NCBI GenBank assembly: GCA_025980465.1
Contig: JAICXJ010000014.1
Location: forward strand, 1 to 62,209
Direction: 5' to 3'
DNA length: 62,209 nt
Source: Frankiales bacterium
GTDB lineage: Bacteria; Actinomycetota; Actinomycetes; JAFAQI01
The position numbers and the translations under genes are program-made. The notes under the pieces are model-generated. The model did not search any database. It saw nothing but the letters and a program-made list of their open reading frames with translations, and was not told the DNA's origin. This document shows positions 8,880 through 20,530 of the stretch, in pieces (within the stretch, counting starts at the first letter, position 1; the number at the start of each line of letters is the position of its first letter).

Positions 8880-11111
8880 ATGTCCGGTACCGAAGACACG
8901 CAATACTCCGAAGCAATCCTGAAGAGCTCGCTCGGCGAGCGCACGATCCGCTTCGAGGCTGGGCGCCTCGCCCAGCAGGCCGCGGGATCCGTGGTCACCT
9001 ACCTCAACGGCGACACGATGGTCCTGTCGGCGACGACGGTCTCGAAGAACCCGAAGGACCAGCTGGACTTCTTCCCGCTGACCGTGGACGTCGAGGAGCG
9101 GCAGTACGCCGCCGGCAAGATTCCGGGTTCATTCTTCCGCCGCGAGGGACGGCCGAGTGAGGATGCGATCCTCACCTGCCGGCTCACCGACCGGCCGCTG
9201 CGGCCCAGCTTTGCGAAGGGCCTGCGCAACGAGATCCAGATCGTCTCGACGATCATGGCGCTCGATCCTGACGAGCTCTACGACGTCGTAGCCATCAACG
9301 GCGCCGCCTGCTCGGTCCTACTCGCCGGCCTGCCGTTCTCCGGCCCGGTTGCGGGTGTCCGAGTGGCTCTCATCGACGATGAGTGGGTGCCGTTCCCGAC
9401 GTACTCCGAGCTGGAGCGTGCCGTGTTCGACATGGTCGTCGCAGGGCGGGTCGTCGATGCCGTCGCGGGTGCGGAGCCACATTCGTTCGGTGGCGATGTC
9501 GCAATCATGATGGTCGAGGCCGAGGCAACCGACCACACGGTCGAGCTCGTCGCCGGTGGCGCCCAGGCGCCGACTGAGGAGATCGTCGCGCAGGGGCTCG
9601 AGGCGGCCAAGCCGTTCCTCGCCGAGATCGCCCGCGCCCAACGGGAGCTGGCCGACAAGGCGGCCAAACCGACTCGTGAGTTCCCGGTCTACCTCGACTA
9701 CGCCGACGACGCACTCGAGGCTGTCGAGGCCGCCGTGCACGAGGAGCTCGCGAAGGCGCTCACGATCGCGGACAAGCAGGACCGCGAGAACGAGCTTGAC
9801 CGCATCAAGGAGGTCGCCAAGGAGAAGCTGGCGGAATCCTTCGAGGGTCGCGAGAAGGAGATCAGCGCGGCGTACCGCTCGGTCACCAAGAAGCTGGTCC
9901 GCCAGCGGGTCATCTCCGACGGGGCGCGAATCGACGGTCGTGGTGTCCGCGACATCCGGACGCTCTCCGCCGAGATCGACGTCGTACCCCGGGTCCACGG
10001 CTCGAGCCTGTTCGAGCGCGGCGAGACCCAGATCCTCAACGTCGCGACACTGAACATGCTGCGCATGGAGCAGATGGTCGACACGTTGTCGCCGGAGACC
10101 CGCAAGCGCTACATGCACCACTACAACTTCCCGCCGTACTCCACCGGTGAGACCGGCCGGGTCGGTTCCCCGAAGCGGCGCGAGATCGGCCACGGTGCGC
10201 TCGCTGAGCGCGCATTGGTACCGGTACTGCCGAGCAAGGACGAGTTCCCCTACGCGATCCGTGCGGTGTCCGAGGCGCTTGGCTCCAATGGCTCGACGTC
10301 GATGGGCTCGGTCTGCGCCTCGACGCTGTCACTGATGGCCGCGGGTGTGCCGTTGAAGGCCGCGGTTGCCGGTATTGCGATGGGGCTGATCAACGAAGGC
10401 GACGACTTCGTCACCCTCACCGACATCCTCGGAGCCGAGGACGCGTACGGCGATATGGACTTCAAGGTCGCGGGTACTCGTGACTTCGTCACTGCGCTGC
10501 AGCTCGACACCAAGCTCGACGGCATTCCGGCGTCGGTGCTCGCGGCGGCGCTGCAGCAGGCCCGCGAGGCTCGCATGACGATCCTCGACGTGATGGCTGA
10601 GGCCATCGCGTCGCCGGGTGAGATGAGCCCGTACGCGCCGCGGATCATCACGGAGAAGATCCCGGTCGACAAGATCGGCGAGGTGATCGGGCCGAAGGGC
10701 AAGATCATCAACCAGATCCAGGACGACACCGGTGCGGACCTGACGGTCGAGGACGACGGCACGATCTACATCGCCGCTGTTGACGGCGACAAGGCGGAGG
10801 CCGCATTGAGGGCGATCCGCTCGATCGTCTCCCCGCAGCTGCCGGAGATCGGCGAGCGGTACCTCGGCACGGTCGTCAAGACCACAACCTTCGGCGCATT
10901 CATCTCGCTCACTCCGGGCAAGGACGGCCTGCTGCACATCTCGCAGATCCGCAAGCTCGCCGGTGGCAAGCGGGTGGAGAACGTCGACGACGTGCTCGCT
11001 GTCGGCCAGAAGGTTCAGGTGGAGATCGCCGAGATCGACCCGCGGGGCAAGCTCTCGCTGGTGCCGGTCCTCGACGAGGCGGCGTCTGCCGAATCCACCG
11101 ACGCCGAGTAG
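8880..11111 (+). CDS. pnp: Polyribonucleotide nucleotidyltransferase (PNPase)
   Basis: A 743-residue PNPase, which degrades RNA phosphorolytically from the 3' end and can add 3' tails. ATG 8880 is preferred over ATG 8826 because GGAGG precedes it and the upstream ATG lies inside the leader hairpin. Domains in order: first RNase PH-like core (about residues 15-230), linker helices, second core (about 320-560, with [20 protein letters not shown] and [16 protein letters not shown]), KH ([18 protein letters not shown], about 600) and S1 ([17 protein letters not shown], about 660-730). Confidence 0.96.
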   Translation: MSGTEDTQYSEAILKSSLGERTIRFEAGRLAQQAAGSVVTYLNGDTMVLSATTVSKNPKDQLDFFPLTVDVEERQYAAGKIPGSFFRREGRPSEDAILTCRLTDRPLRPSFAKGLRNEIQIVSTIMALDPDELYDVVAINGAACSVLLAGLPFSGPVAGVRVALIDDEWVPFPTYSELERAVFDMVVAGRVVDAVAGAEPHSFGGDVAIMMVEAEATDHTVELVAGGAQAPTEEIVAQGLEAAKPFLAEIARAQRELADKAAKPTREFPVYLDYADDALEAVEAAVHEELAKALTIADKQDRENELDRIKEVAKEKLAESFEGREKEISAAYRSVTKKLVRQRVISDGARIDGRGVRDIRTLSAEIDVVPRVHGSSLFERGETQILNVATLNMLRMEQMVDTLSPETRKRYMHHYNFPPYSTGETGRVGSPKRREIGHGALAERALVPVLPSKDEFPYAIRAVSEALGSNGSTSMGSVCASTLSLMAAGVPLKAAVAGIAMGLINEGDDFVTLTDILGAEDAYGDMDFKVAGTRDFVTALQLDTKLDGIPASVLAAALQQAREARMTILDVMAEAIASPGEMSPYAPRIITEKIPVDKIGEVIGPKGKIINQIQDDTGADLTVEDDGTIYIAAVDGDKAEAALRAIRSIVSPQLPEIGERYLGTVVKTTTFGAFISLTPGKDGLLHISQIRKLAGGKRVENVDDVLAVGQKVQVEIAEIDPRGKLSLVPVLDEAASAESTDAE

Positions 11112-11128
11112 AAGTGGCTCACTAGCTC

Positions 11129-14322
<3,194 letters not shown>

Positions 14323-14459
14323 GCCTCGATCCTGGCGTACCCGGCCACGGCGCTCGACTGGTTATTCAGGTGTCGCCGGTGGGCCAGCGATCCTCGTCGG
14401 CCAAGTCGATGACCAGCACCGGCCTGCCTTCGACTGCAGCGGATCGGCGATCATTGGGT

Positions 14460-14804
14460 GTGATCGATGTCGATGAGGAGACCTTCGGCCGGCTGGTCGA
14501 GGCAGCGATCGATGGCATCCCGGACGAGCTGCGCCGGCAGATGCGCAATGTCTCGATTGCCGTCGAAGACCTGGGCGCCTCGCCCAACCTGCTCGGGCTC
14601 TACCACGGCGTACCGCTGACGCAGCGGACCACGCACTACTCCGGCTTTCTGCCGGACCAGATCACGATCTACCGGCTGCCGATCCTGCGTCGGTGCGACA
14701 CCCTCGATGACGTGGTGCGCCAGGTCCGGGTGACCGTCGTCCACGAGATCGCGCACCATTTCGGCATCGGCGATGCGCGACTGCACGAGCTTGGCTGGGC
14801 CTGA
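14460..14804 (+). CDS. Minimal metallopeptidase-like (zincin) protein
   Basis: About 114 residues from GTG 14460. It matches the small metallopeptidase family of actinobacteria and proteobacteria (DUF1025 type). The zinc signature HEIAHHFGIGD (HExxHxxGxxD) lies near the C-terminus, and the N-terminal IDVDEETFGRLVEAAIDGIP and LLGLYHGVPL are typical. I discarded the longer frame from 14370 because its extra residues are not family-like. The physiological substrate is unknown, and such proteins may not be active proteases. Confidence 0.82.
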   Translation: MIDVDEETFGRLVEAAIDGIPDELRRQMRNVSIAVEDLGASPNLLGLYHGVPLTQRTTHYSGFLPDQITIYRLPILRRCDTLDDVVRQVRVTVVHEIAHHFGIGDARLHELGWA

Positions 14805-14884
14805 GCGAAATTCGGATGTGTGCGACGGGGGCGAGGCACTACCGTCATCGGTGACCGCGACCCGACCGGAGGGAGGTGAGGGCG

Positions 14885-15001
14885 ATGAGGTACCTGACTC
14901 GACGCTGCCCACATCCTGCTTCGAACGGAAGGTTCTGCGTTGTCCCCACCGCTCGCCCGCGTCGCGCGAATCGATCGCGGCGCTGCAGATCTCCTCACTG
15001 A
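14885..15001 (+). CDS. Possible 38-residue leader ORF before rsgA
   Basis: ATG 14885 follows a strong ribosome-binding sequence (GGAGGGAGGTGAGGGCG) and opens a frame reading MRYLTRRCPHPASNGRFC at its start, ending at TGA 14999-15001 inside rsgA in another frame. The Arg/Cys-rich sequence resembles no family I know. The strong ribosome-binding site is the only reason to list it; it could be a coupling leader or chance. Confidence 0.25.
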   Translation: MRYLTRRCPHPASNGRFCVVPTARPRRANRSRRCRSPH

Positions 15002-15896
15002 CTCCGGCAACTGCCGGATCGACATCCCACCCGGCTCGGACCTCGCAGTCGGAGACTGGGTCACCACCAACGGTCTCCACCTCCTCGCAATCGAGCCTCG
15101 GCGAACAGCGATCGTTCGTGCTGCCGCTTCAGGGGAGTCCCGTGCGCAGATCCTGGTCGCGAACGTGGACACCGTCTTCGTCGCGGTACCCGCCGTGCCG
15201 GCGCCGAGGCCCGCAGCTGTCGAACGCCTCGTCGCGCTCGCCTGGGACAGCGGTGCGACGCCGGTCGTCCTGCTCACCAAGTCAGACCTCGCCGTCGCCC
15301 CGCAGGAGCTGCACGCCGCGGTCGCTGGGAGCGCGCCGGGATGCGACGTCCACGCCGTCAGTGCTGAGACCGGTGACGGCATGCCCGCTCTCGCGGCGTA
15401 CGACGAGCCGGGCCGAACGCTGTGCGTGATCGGACGCTCGGGTGCGGGCAAGTCGACACTGGCGAACGCGCTCCACGGCGAGGTCGCGATGGAGGTGAGC
15501 AACGTGCGCCGGGACGGCAAAGGCCGTCACACGACCACGCACCGGCAGCTCATCCCGCTTCCCGGCGGCGCGGTGCTCATCGACACCCCCGGGCTGCGCG
15601 GCGTGGGACTGTGGATCGCCGACGAGGGGGTGGCAGCGGCGTTCCCGGACATCGACTCGCTCGCGACCGGCTGCCGATTCAGTGACTGCGCACACGACAC
15701 CGAGCCGGGGTGCGCCGTAACCGCGGCCATCGCGAGCGGCGAACTGCCGCGGCGTCGCCTGGAAAGCTGGCGGAAGCTCGAGCGGGAAGCCGCCTGGATC
15801 GCGGCCCGCAGCGACGCCCGCCTTCGCAAGGAGCGGCAGCGGCAGTGGCGCCAGACAACTATGGCGGCTAGGCGCTCCGGGCCGTTTCGGCCCTGA
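14940..15896 (+). CDS. rsgA: Ribosome small subunit-dependent GTPase RsgA
   Basis: A 318-residue RsgA (YjeQ), a circularly permuted GTPase that checks late 30S maturation. Order seen: N-terminal OB-like domain; G4 LLTKSDLA; G1 GRSGAGKSTLANAL at about residues 164-177; G3 DTPGLRGVGL; then the zinc-binding finger with CRFSDCAHDTEPGC. The TTG start at 14940 has GGAAGG about 6 nt upstream. Its 3' end overlaps the convergent DoxX gene by 29 bp, and a hairpin covers the end. Confidence 0.93.
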   Translation: MSPPLARVARIDRGAADLLTDSGNCRIDIPPGSDLAVGDWVTTNGLHLLAIEPRRTAIVRAAASGESRAQILVANVDTVFVAVPAVPAPRPAAVERLVALAWDSGATPVVLLTKSDLAVAPQELHAAVAGSAPGCDVHAVSAETGDGMPALAAYDEPGRTLCVIGRSGAGKSTLANALHGEVAMEVSNVRRDGKGRHTTTHRQLIPLPGGAVLIDTPGLRGVGLWIADEGVAAAFPDIDSLATGCRFSDCAHDTEPGCAVTAAIASGELPRRRLESWRKLEREAAWIAARSDARLRKERQRQWRQTTMAARRSGPFRP

Positions 15897-16413
15897 CCGC
15901 CTCCGGCGTCACGGTGCCGGTGTCGCCCTGATCTGCGATGGCTTCGACCGGGTAGGCCGGCTCCGCGGACGGCTTCGGCTTGCTCAGCTCAATGGTGGCC
16001 GTCGACGCGGCAGCGCCGAGCCCGACTGCGCCGAGGGTGGCCGCGAGGCCGTGCTCGTCCTCGACGATCGCCGCGATCGCGGCGATGAGGACGGCGTTGT
16101 ACTCCCAGCCGCGCTGGGTGATCCACGGTCCGTTGGGTGCGTGCACCTTCCGGATCGCGGTGATCATCGTGCCGATCAGCGCCGCGCCCGACAGCGGCGT
16201 CATCTTGCCGATCGCGAAAAGTGCACCGCCGGCGGTCTCAGCGAACCCCGCCGCGTAGGCGTTGACGCGCGCCGGATGCATATCGAGCTTGTCCATCATC
16301 TGCTCGGTGCCCTCGATGCCGGGGCCGTCGAAGGACCCCATGAGCTTCTGGGTGCCATGTCCGACGAACAGTCCACCGATGAGCAGCCGTGTGGCCAATC
16401 GCGCAATCTTCAT
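15868..16413 (-). CDS. DoxX family membrane protein
   Basis: About 181 residues from ATG 16413, beginning [23 protein letters not shown], the usual DoxX opening. There are four predicted membrane segments (N-terminal; around [48 protein letters not shown]), then an acidic/Pro-rich cytoplasmic tail. DoxX proteins are linked with redox/thiol stress in some bacteria, but the role here is not known. Divergent from thyA, convergent with rsgA. Confidence 0.8.
   Translation of the reverse strand: MKIARLATRLLIGGLFVGHGTQKLMGSFDGPGIEGTEQMMDKLDMHPARVNAYAAGFAETAGGALFAIGKMTPLSGAALIGTMITAIRKVHAPNGPWITQRGWEYNAVLIAAIAAIVEDEHGLAATLGAVGLGAAASTATIELSKPKPSAEPAYPVEAIADQGDTGTVTPEAVRAETARSA
15879..15893. terminator. 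Hairpin between convergent rsgA and doxX-like gene
   Basis: GGGCCG-TTT-CGGCCC, a perfect 6-bp stem directly before the rsgA stop codon and within the 3' overlap of the two convergent genes. No T-tract follows. Confidence 0.4.
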
Positions 16414-16462
16414 ATTTTCGGTGTGCCCGGAAAGTCGGCGAGAGAACGTCCTTGCCCGGCGG

Positions 16463-16468
16463 TACTGT
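16463..16468 (+). promoter_or_regulatory. Leaderless-type -10 element of thyA
   Basis: TACTGT, 6 nt, then the thyA GTG. Confidence 0.55.
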
Positions 16469-16474
16469 CGGCCG

Positions 16475-17275
16475 GTGGCTGTCGACACCCAGTACGAGGA
16501 TCTGCTCAGACGGGTCCTCGATACTGGCGCCCGAAAGGCAGACCGGACGGGCACCGGGACCCGCAGCATCTTCGGGCATCAGCTCCGCTTCAACCTCGCC
16601 GACGGTTTCCCGCTCATCACGACGAAGAAGGTGCACTTCCGCTCGGTGGCGGTCGAGTTGTTGTGGTTCCTCCGCGGTGACAGCAACGTGAAGTGGCTGA
16701 AGGACAACGGCGTCTCGATCTGGGACGAGTGGGCGGACACCGATGGCGAGCTCGGGCCGGTGTACGGCGTCCAGTGGAGGTCATGGCCGACGCCCGACGG
16801 TCGGCACATCGATCAGATCAGCGCCGTGCTGGACCTCCTCGGCGCCGACCCCGATTCCCGCCGGATGGTCGTGTCGGCGTGGAACGTCGCCGAGCTGCCC
16901 CAGATGGCGCTGCCGCCGTGTCATGCGCTGTTCCAGTTTTACGTGGCCGATGGACGGCTTTCCTGCCAGCTGTACCAACGCAGCGCGGACCTGTTTCTTG
17001 GGGTGCCGTTCAACATCGCGAGCTACTCGCTGCTCGTCCACATGGTCGCCCAGCAGGTCGGCCTCGGCGTCGGCGAGTTCATCTGGACCGGCGGAGACTG
17101 CCACATCTACGACAACCACGTGGAGCAGGTCGCGACGCAGCTCTCACGTGCGCCGAGACCGTTCCCTTCGATCGCGGTCGACAAGGCCCCGTCGCTGTTC
17201 GACTACCGATTTGAGGACTTCACATTGATCGGGTACGACCCGCACCCTGCGCTGTCAGCGCCGGTGGCGGTCTGA
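16475..17275 (+). CDS. thyA: Thymidylate synthase ThyA
   Basis: A 266-residue ThyA converting dUMP to dTMP with methylene-tetrahydrofolate. Seen: [17 protein letters not shown], the catalytic cysteine in [30 protein letters not shown] and GDCHIYDNH. The long frame upstream of GTG 16475 runs antisense through the DoxX gene and is not thyA. folA follows 7 bp downstream; together they close the folate cycle (ThyA makes dihydrofolate, FolA reduces it). Confidence 0.96.
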   Translation: MAVDTQYEDLLRRVLDTGARKADRTGTGTRSIFGHQLRFNLADGFPLITTKKVHFRSVAVELLWFLRGDSNVKWLKDNGVSIWDEWADTDGELGPVYGVQWRSWPTPDGRHIDQISAVLDLLGADPDSRRMVVSAWNVAELPQMALPPCHALFQFYVADGRLSCQLYQRSADLFLGVPFNIASYSLLVHMVAQQVGLGVGEFIWTGGDCHIYDNHVEQVATQLSRAPRPFPSIAVDKAPSLFDYRFEDFTLIGYDPHPALSAPVAV

Positions 17276-17282
17276 CGCCTCA

Positions 17283-17801
17283 GTGCTGCTCTCGCTGATC
17301 TGGGCGCAGGCGCGCGACCGGGTGATCGGCGCAGCAGGCGGCATCCCGTGGCACCTGCCGGAAGACCTGGCCCATTTCAAGACGCTCACGCTCGGTGCGA
17401 CCGTCGTCATGGGCAGGACCACCTGGGAGTCACTCCCGCAGCGGTTCAGACCGCTGCCCGGGCGCCGGAACGTCGTACTCAGTCGGCAGCCTGGGTGGGA
17501 GGCCGAAGGGGCCGAGGTCGCTGCCTCCCTCGAGGATGCGCTCGCCCTCGTTGACGGCGACGTCTGGGTGGTCGGTGGCGGGGCGGTGTACCGGAAGGCC
17601 CTGCCGCTGGCGGCGCGAGCCGTCGTGACCGACGTAGACGCGGCATTCGTCGGCGACACCTTTGCTCCCGAGCTCGACAGTGCCTGGCGGGTGGCCGCCA
17701 GGGAGCCGGCGTCGGGTTGGGAGCGGTCGAGCACCGGCCTGAACTACCGGATCACGACATATGAGAAGGCGCTCAAAACGCCTTGCGCGATACCGTCATA
17801 G
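17283..17801 (+). CDS. folA: Dihydrofolate reductase
   Basis: A 172-residue DHFR. Key parts: SLIWAQARDRVIGAAGGIPWHLPEDLAHFK (active-site acid in the PEDL segment), VVMGRTTWESLP, and DVWVVGGGAVYRKALP for NADPH binding. GTG start 7 bp after the thyA stop; the gene ends 2 bp before the dapA ATG, and its last codons contain the dapA -10 hexamer. Confidence 0.95.
   Translation: MLLSLIWAQARDRVIGAAGGIPWHLPEDLAHFKTLTLGATVVMGRTTWESLPQRFRPLPGRRNVVLSRQPGWEAEGAEVAASLEDALALVDGDVWVVGGGAVYRKALPLAARAVVTDVDAAFVGDTFAPELDSAWRVAAREPASGWERSSTGLNYRITTYEKALKTPCAIPS
17791..17796 (+). promoter_or_regulatory. Possible leaderless -10 element of dapA
   Basis: TACCGT lies inside the folA 3' end, 7 nt before the dapA ATG. 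Confidence 0.4.
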
Positions 17802-17803
17802 AC

Positions 17804-18694
17804 ATGGAGCGGCCCTTCGGAAGCGTCCTCACGGCGATGGTGACGCCATTCACCACCGATGGCGCGCTCGACCTCGAGGGCGCTCAGCGACTCGCCACCC
17901 GGCTGGTCGACGGCGGCAACGACGGCCTAGTGATCAGTGGCACCACCGGTGAGTCGCCGACCACCTCCGACGAGGAGAAGGATCGGTTGCTTCGAGCGGT
18001 CATCGAGGCGGTGGGCGAGCGGGCGAGCGTGATCGCGGGGGTCGGCACCTTCGACACCGCCCACACCATCGAGGCGGCGCGGCACGCCGAGAAGGCGGGC
18101 GCGGCCGGCGTACTGGTGGTGACGCCCTACTACAGCAAGCCGCCGCAGGAAGGGCTGGTCGCGCACTTCACGGCCGCGGCAGACGCCACCGATCTGCCGG
18201 TGATGCTCTATGACATCCCCAGTCGCAGTGGCACCAAGATCGCTCTCGACACGATGTTGCGGCTCGCGGAGCATCCGAAGATCGTCGCCGTCAAGGACGC
18301 CACCGGCGACATCGCCACAACGACCGAGATTCTCGCCGCGACCGACCTCGCCTACTACTCCGGCGATGACATCGCGACGCTGCCACTACTCGCGATCGGT
18401 GCCGTTGGTGTCGTCAGCGTCGTGGCTCACGTCTGCACCCGCCACTACGTCGAGATGGTTGCCGCAGTCGATGCCGGGAACCTCGCCGAGGCGCGGCGAC
18501 TGAACGCAGAGGTGCTTCCCGCCGTCATCGCGATCATGACCCGGACCCAGGGCGCGATCATGGCGAAGGCAGCACTCGAACTGACCGGCGTACTCGCCAA
18601 CCGGACCACCCGGCCGCCACTCGTCGACGCGACCGCCGCCCAGGTCGACGAACTTCGCAACGACCTTCGGAGGGTCGCCGGGCTTCTCCCATGA
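17804..18694 (+). CDS. dapA: 4-hydroxy-tetrahydrodipicolinate synthase
   Basis: A 296-residue TIM-barrel DapA condensing pyruvate with aspartate semialdehyde. Seen: SVLTAMVTPFTTDGALDL, ISGTTGESPTTSDEE (GTTGE loop), YYSKPPQEGLVAHF, catalytic tyrosine in MLYDIPSRSG and Schiff-base lysine in VAVKDATGD (about residue 165). ATG 17804 is chosen over an upstream TTG at 17783. It overlaps rnj by 4 bp. Confidence 0.95.
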   Translation: MERPFGSVLTAMVTPFTTDGALDLEGAQRLATRLVDGGNDGLVISGTTGESPTTSDEEKDRLLRAVIEAVGERASVIAGVGTFDTAHTIEAARHAEKAGAAGVLVVTPYYSKPPQEGLVAHFTAAADATDLPVMLYDIPSRSGTKIALDTMLRLAEHPKIVAVKDATGDIATTTEILAATDLAYYSGDDIATLPLLAIGAVGVVSVVAHVCTRHYVEMVAAVDAGNLAEARRLNAEVLPAVIAIMTRTQGAIMAKAALELTGVLANRTTRPPLVDATAAQVDELRNDLRRVAGLLP

Positions 18695-20379
18695 GCCATC
18701 CGCATCCGGATCTCGGCGCTCCTCCGCCCCTATCCAACAACGGCCTGCGCATCGTCGCGCTCGGCGGCATCGGCGAGATCGGTCGGAACATGACCGTGTT
18801 CGAAAGCGCTGGCCGGCTGCTGATCGTCGACTGCGGGGTGCTGTTCCCCGAGACCGAGCAGCCCGGGGTCGATCTCATCCTTCCGGACTTCTCCTACCTT
18901 CAGGATCGCTGGGACGATCTCGACGCCGTCGTCCTCACCCACGGCCACGAGGATCACATCGGTGCCGTCCCCTACCTGCTGCGCGAGAAGCCCGACCTCC
19001 CCCTCGTCGGCTCCCGGCTGACCCTCGCTCTGGTCGAGGGCAAGCTGCGCGAGCATCGCATCGAGCCGTTCACCCTCGAGGTGGCAGAAGGTACGACGGA
19101 GCGACTGGGACCCTTCGAGTGCGAGTTCTTCGCGGTCAACCACTCGATCCCAGACGCCCTCGGTCTCGCGATCCGGACCTCGGCCGGCACCGTCCTGCAT
19201 ACCGGCGACTTCAAGATGGACCAGCTTCCGCTCGACGGTCGCATCACAGACCTCGGCGGTTGGGCGCGGCTCGGTCGCGATGGCGTCGACCTGCTGATGA
19301 GTGACTCGACGAACGCCGAGGTGCCCGGGTTCGTGACGCCTGAGCGCGAGATCGGTCCGGTGCTCGACGATGTGTTCCGCGGGGCATCTCGCCGGATCAT
19401 CGTGGCCTGCTTCGCCTCGCACATCCATCGGGTCCAGCAGGTGCTCGAGGCCGCCCAGGCACATCATCGGCGGGTCGCGTTCATCGGCCGCTCGATGGTC
19501 CGCAACATGGGGATCGCCCGCGAGTTGGGCTACCTGTCGATCCCGCCCGGCTTGGTCGCCGACCTGGGTGAGATCGAGGGGCTTCCGCCGGAGCAGGTCG
19601 TGCTGATCTCGACCGGCTCGCAGGGCGAGCCGATGTCGGCGCTGTCGCGGATGGCGAACCATGACCACCGCCAGGTCCGGGTGGAGCCAGGTGACACGGT
19701 CGTTCTGGCGTCATCGCTGGTGCCGGGAAACGAGAGCGCGGTGTTCCGCGTCATCAACGGTCTGAATCGGCTCGGCGCCAACGTCATTCACAAGGAGACC
19801 GCTCTGGTGCACGTCTCCGGCCACGCGCCGGCCGGGGAGCTGCTTTACGTCCTGAACATGACCCGGCCGTCGAACGTCATGCCGATCCACGGGGAGTGGC
19901 GCCATCTGCGGGCTCATGCCGAGCTTGCGGTGGCCAGCGGAGTACCGCGCGAGAACGTCGTCCTGGCGGACGACGGGGTGGTCGTCGACCTCGTCGACGG
20001 TCGCGCGCGAGTGGTCGGTGCGATCCCTGCCGGCTACGTCTACGTCGACGGCAGTGGCGTCGGCGACGTGGGCGAGCAGTCCCTGAAGGACAGGCTGATC
20101 CTCGGCGGGGACGGCTTCGTCACGATCGTGGTGGTCGTCGACTCAGTGACCGGGAAGGTTGCGGCGCCGCCGGAGATCTTCGCGAGGGGCTTCTCGGAGG
20201 ATCCGGCCGCCTTCGACGGCGTGCTGCCGCTGGTCGAGGAATCCCTCGCCGCAGCCGGCCGCGAGGGTGCCAGCGACCGACACGAGCTGCAGCAGCGGGT
20301 CCGCAGGGTGGTGGGCAAGTGGGTCAGCGACACCTACCGGCGCCGCCCGATGATCATCCCGGTCGTCCTGGAGGTCTGA
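18691..20379 (+). CDS. rnj: Ribonuclease J
   Basis: A 562-residue RNase J, a beta-CASP metallo-beta-lactamase with 5' exo- and endonuclease activity in mRNA decay and rRNA processing. Metal motif HGHEDHIG lies at about residues 81-88, with later ligands in AVNHSIPDALG and HTGDFKMD; the beta-CASP region includes STGSQGEPMSALSRMA and HVSGHAPAGELLY. The C-terminal domain is typical. The ATG overlaps the dapA stop, as in many actinomycetes. Confidence 0.95.
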   Translation: MSHPHPDLGAPPPLSNNGLRIVALGGIGEIGRNMTVFESAGRLLIVDCGVLFPETEQPGVDLILPDFSYLQDRWDDLDAVVLTHGHEDHIGAVPYLLREKPDLPLVGSRLTLALVEGKLREHRIEPFTLEVAEGTTERLGPFECEFFAVNHSIPDALGLAIRTSAGTVLHTGDFKMDQLPLDGRITDLGGWARLGRDGVDLLMSDSTNAEVPGFVTPEREIGPVLDDVFRGASRRIIVACFASHIHRVQQVLEAAQAHHRRVAFIGRSMVRNMGIARELGYLSIPPGLVADLGEIEGLPPEQVVLISTGSQGEPMSALSRMANHDHRQVRVEPGDTVVLASSLVPGNESAVFRVINGLNRLGANVIHKETALVHVSGHAPAGELLYVLNMTRPSNVMPIHGEWRHLRAHAELAVASGVPRENVVLADDGVVVDLVDGRARVVGAIPAGYVYVDGSGVGDVGEQSLKDRLILGGDGFVTIVVVVDSVTGKVAAPPEIFARGFSEDPAAFDGVLPLVEESLAAAGREGASDRHELQQRVRRVVGKWVSDTYRRRPMIIPVVLEV

Positions 20380-20460
20380 CGTCCGCTCCGGACTGGCAGC
20401 GGTTGTTCCCCCGATTGCGTCCAGCTGGTGCGCGAGGACCCCGGGGGACGCGATCATCCT

Positions 20461-20475
20461 GATCGGCAGCCGATC
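20461..20475. terminator. Small inverted repeat downstream of rnj
   Basis: GATCGGC-A-GCCGATC, 7-bp arms, 82 bp after the rnj stop and before the ftsK promoter. A weak terminator candidate with no T-tract. Confidence 0.3.
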
Positions 20476-20518
20476 GGCATGCTCAGCGTGGCTCATGTGA
20501 CTGGTGTGACGAAAGGGT

Positions 20519-20524
20519 TATTGT
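20519..20524 (+). promoter_or_regulatory. Leaderless-type -10 element of ftsK
   Basis: TATTGT, 6 nt (cagcgg), then the ftsK GTG. Confidence 0.5.
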
Positions 20525-20530
20525 CAGCGG

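Noticed and set aside
8826-8880. Upstream ATG for pnp
   Set aside because: It falls inside the leader hairpin and lacks a ribosome-binding site; ATG 8880 follows GGAGG and matches the family N-terminus.
16262-16474. N-terminal extension of thyA
   Set aside because: It runs antisense through the DoxX gene; ThyA family N-termini begin near GTG 16475, which has a -10 hexamer 6 nt upstream.
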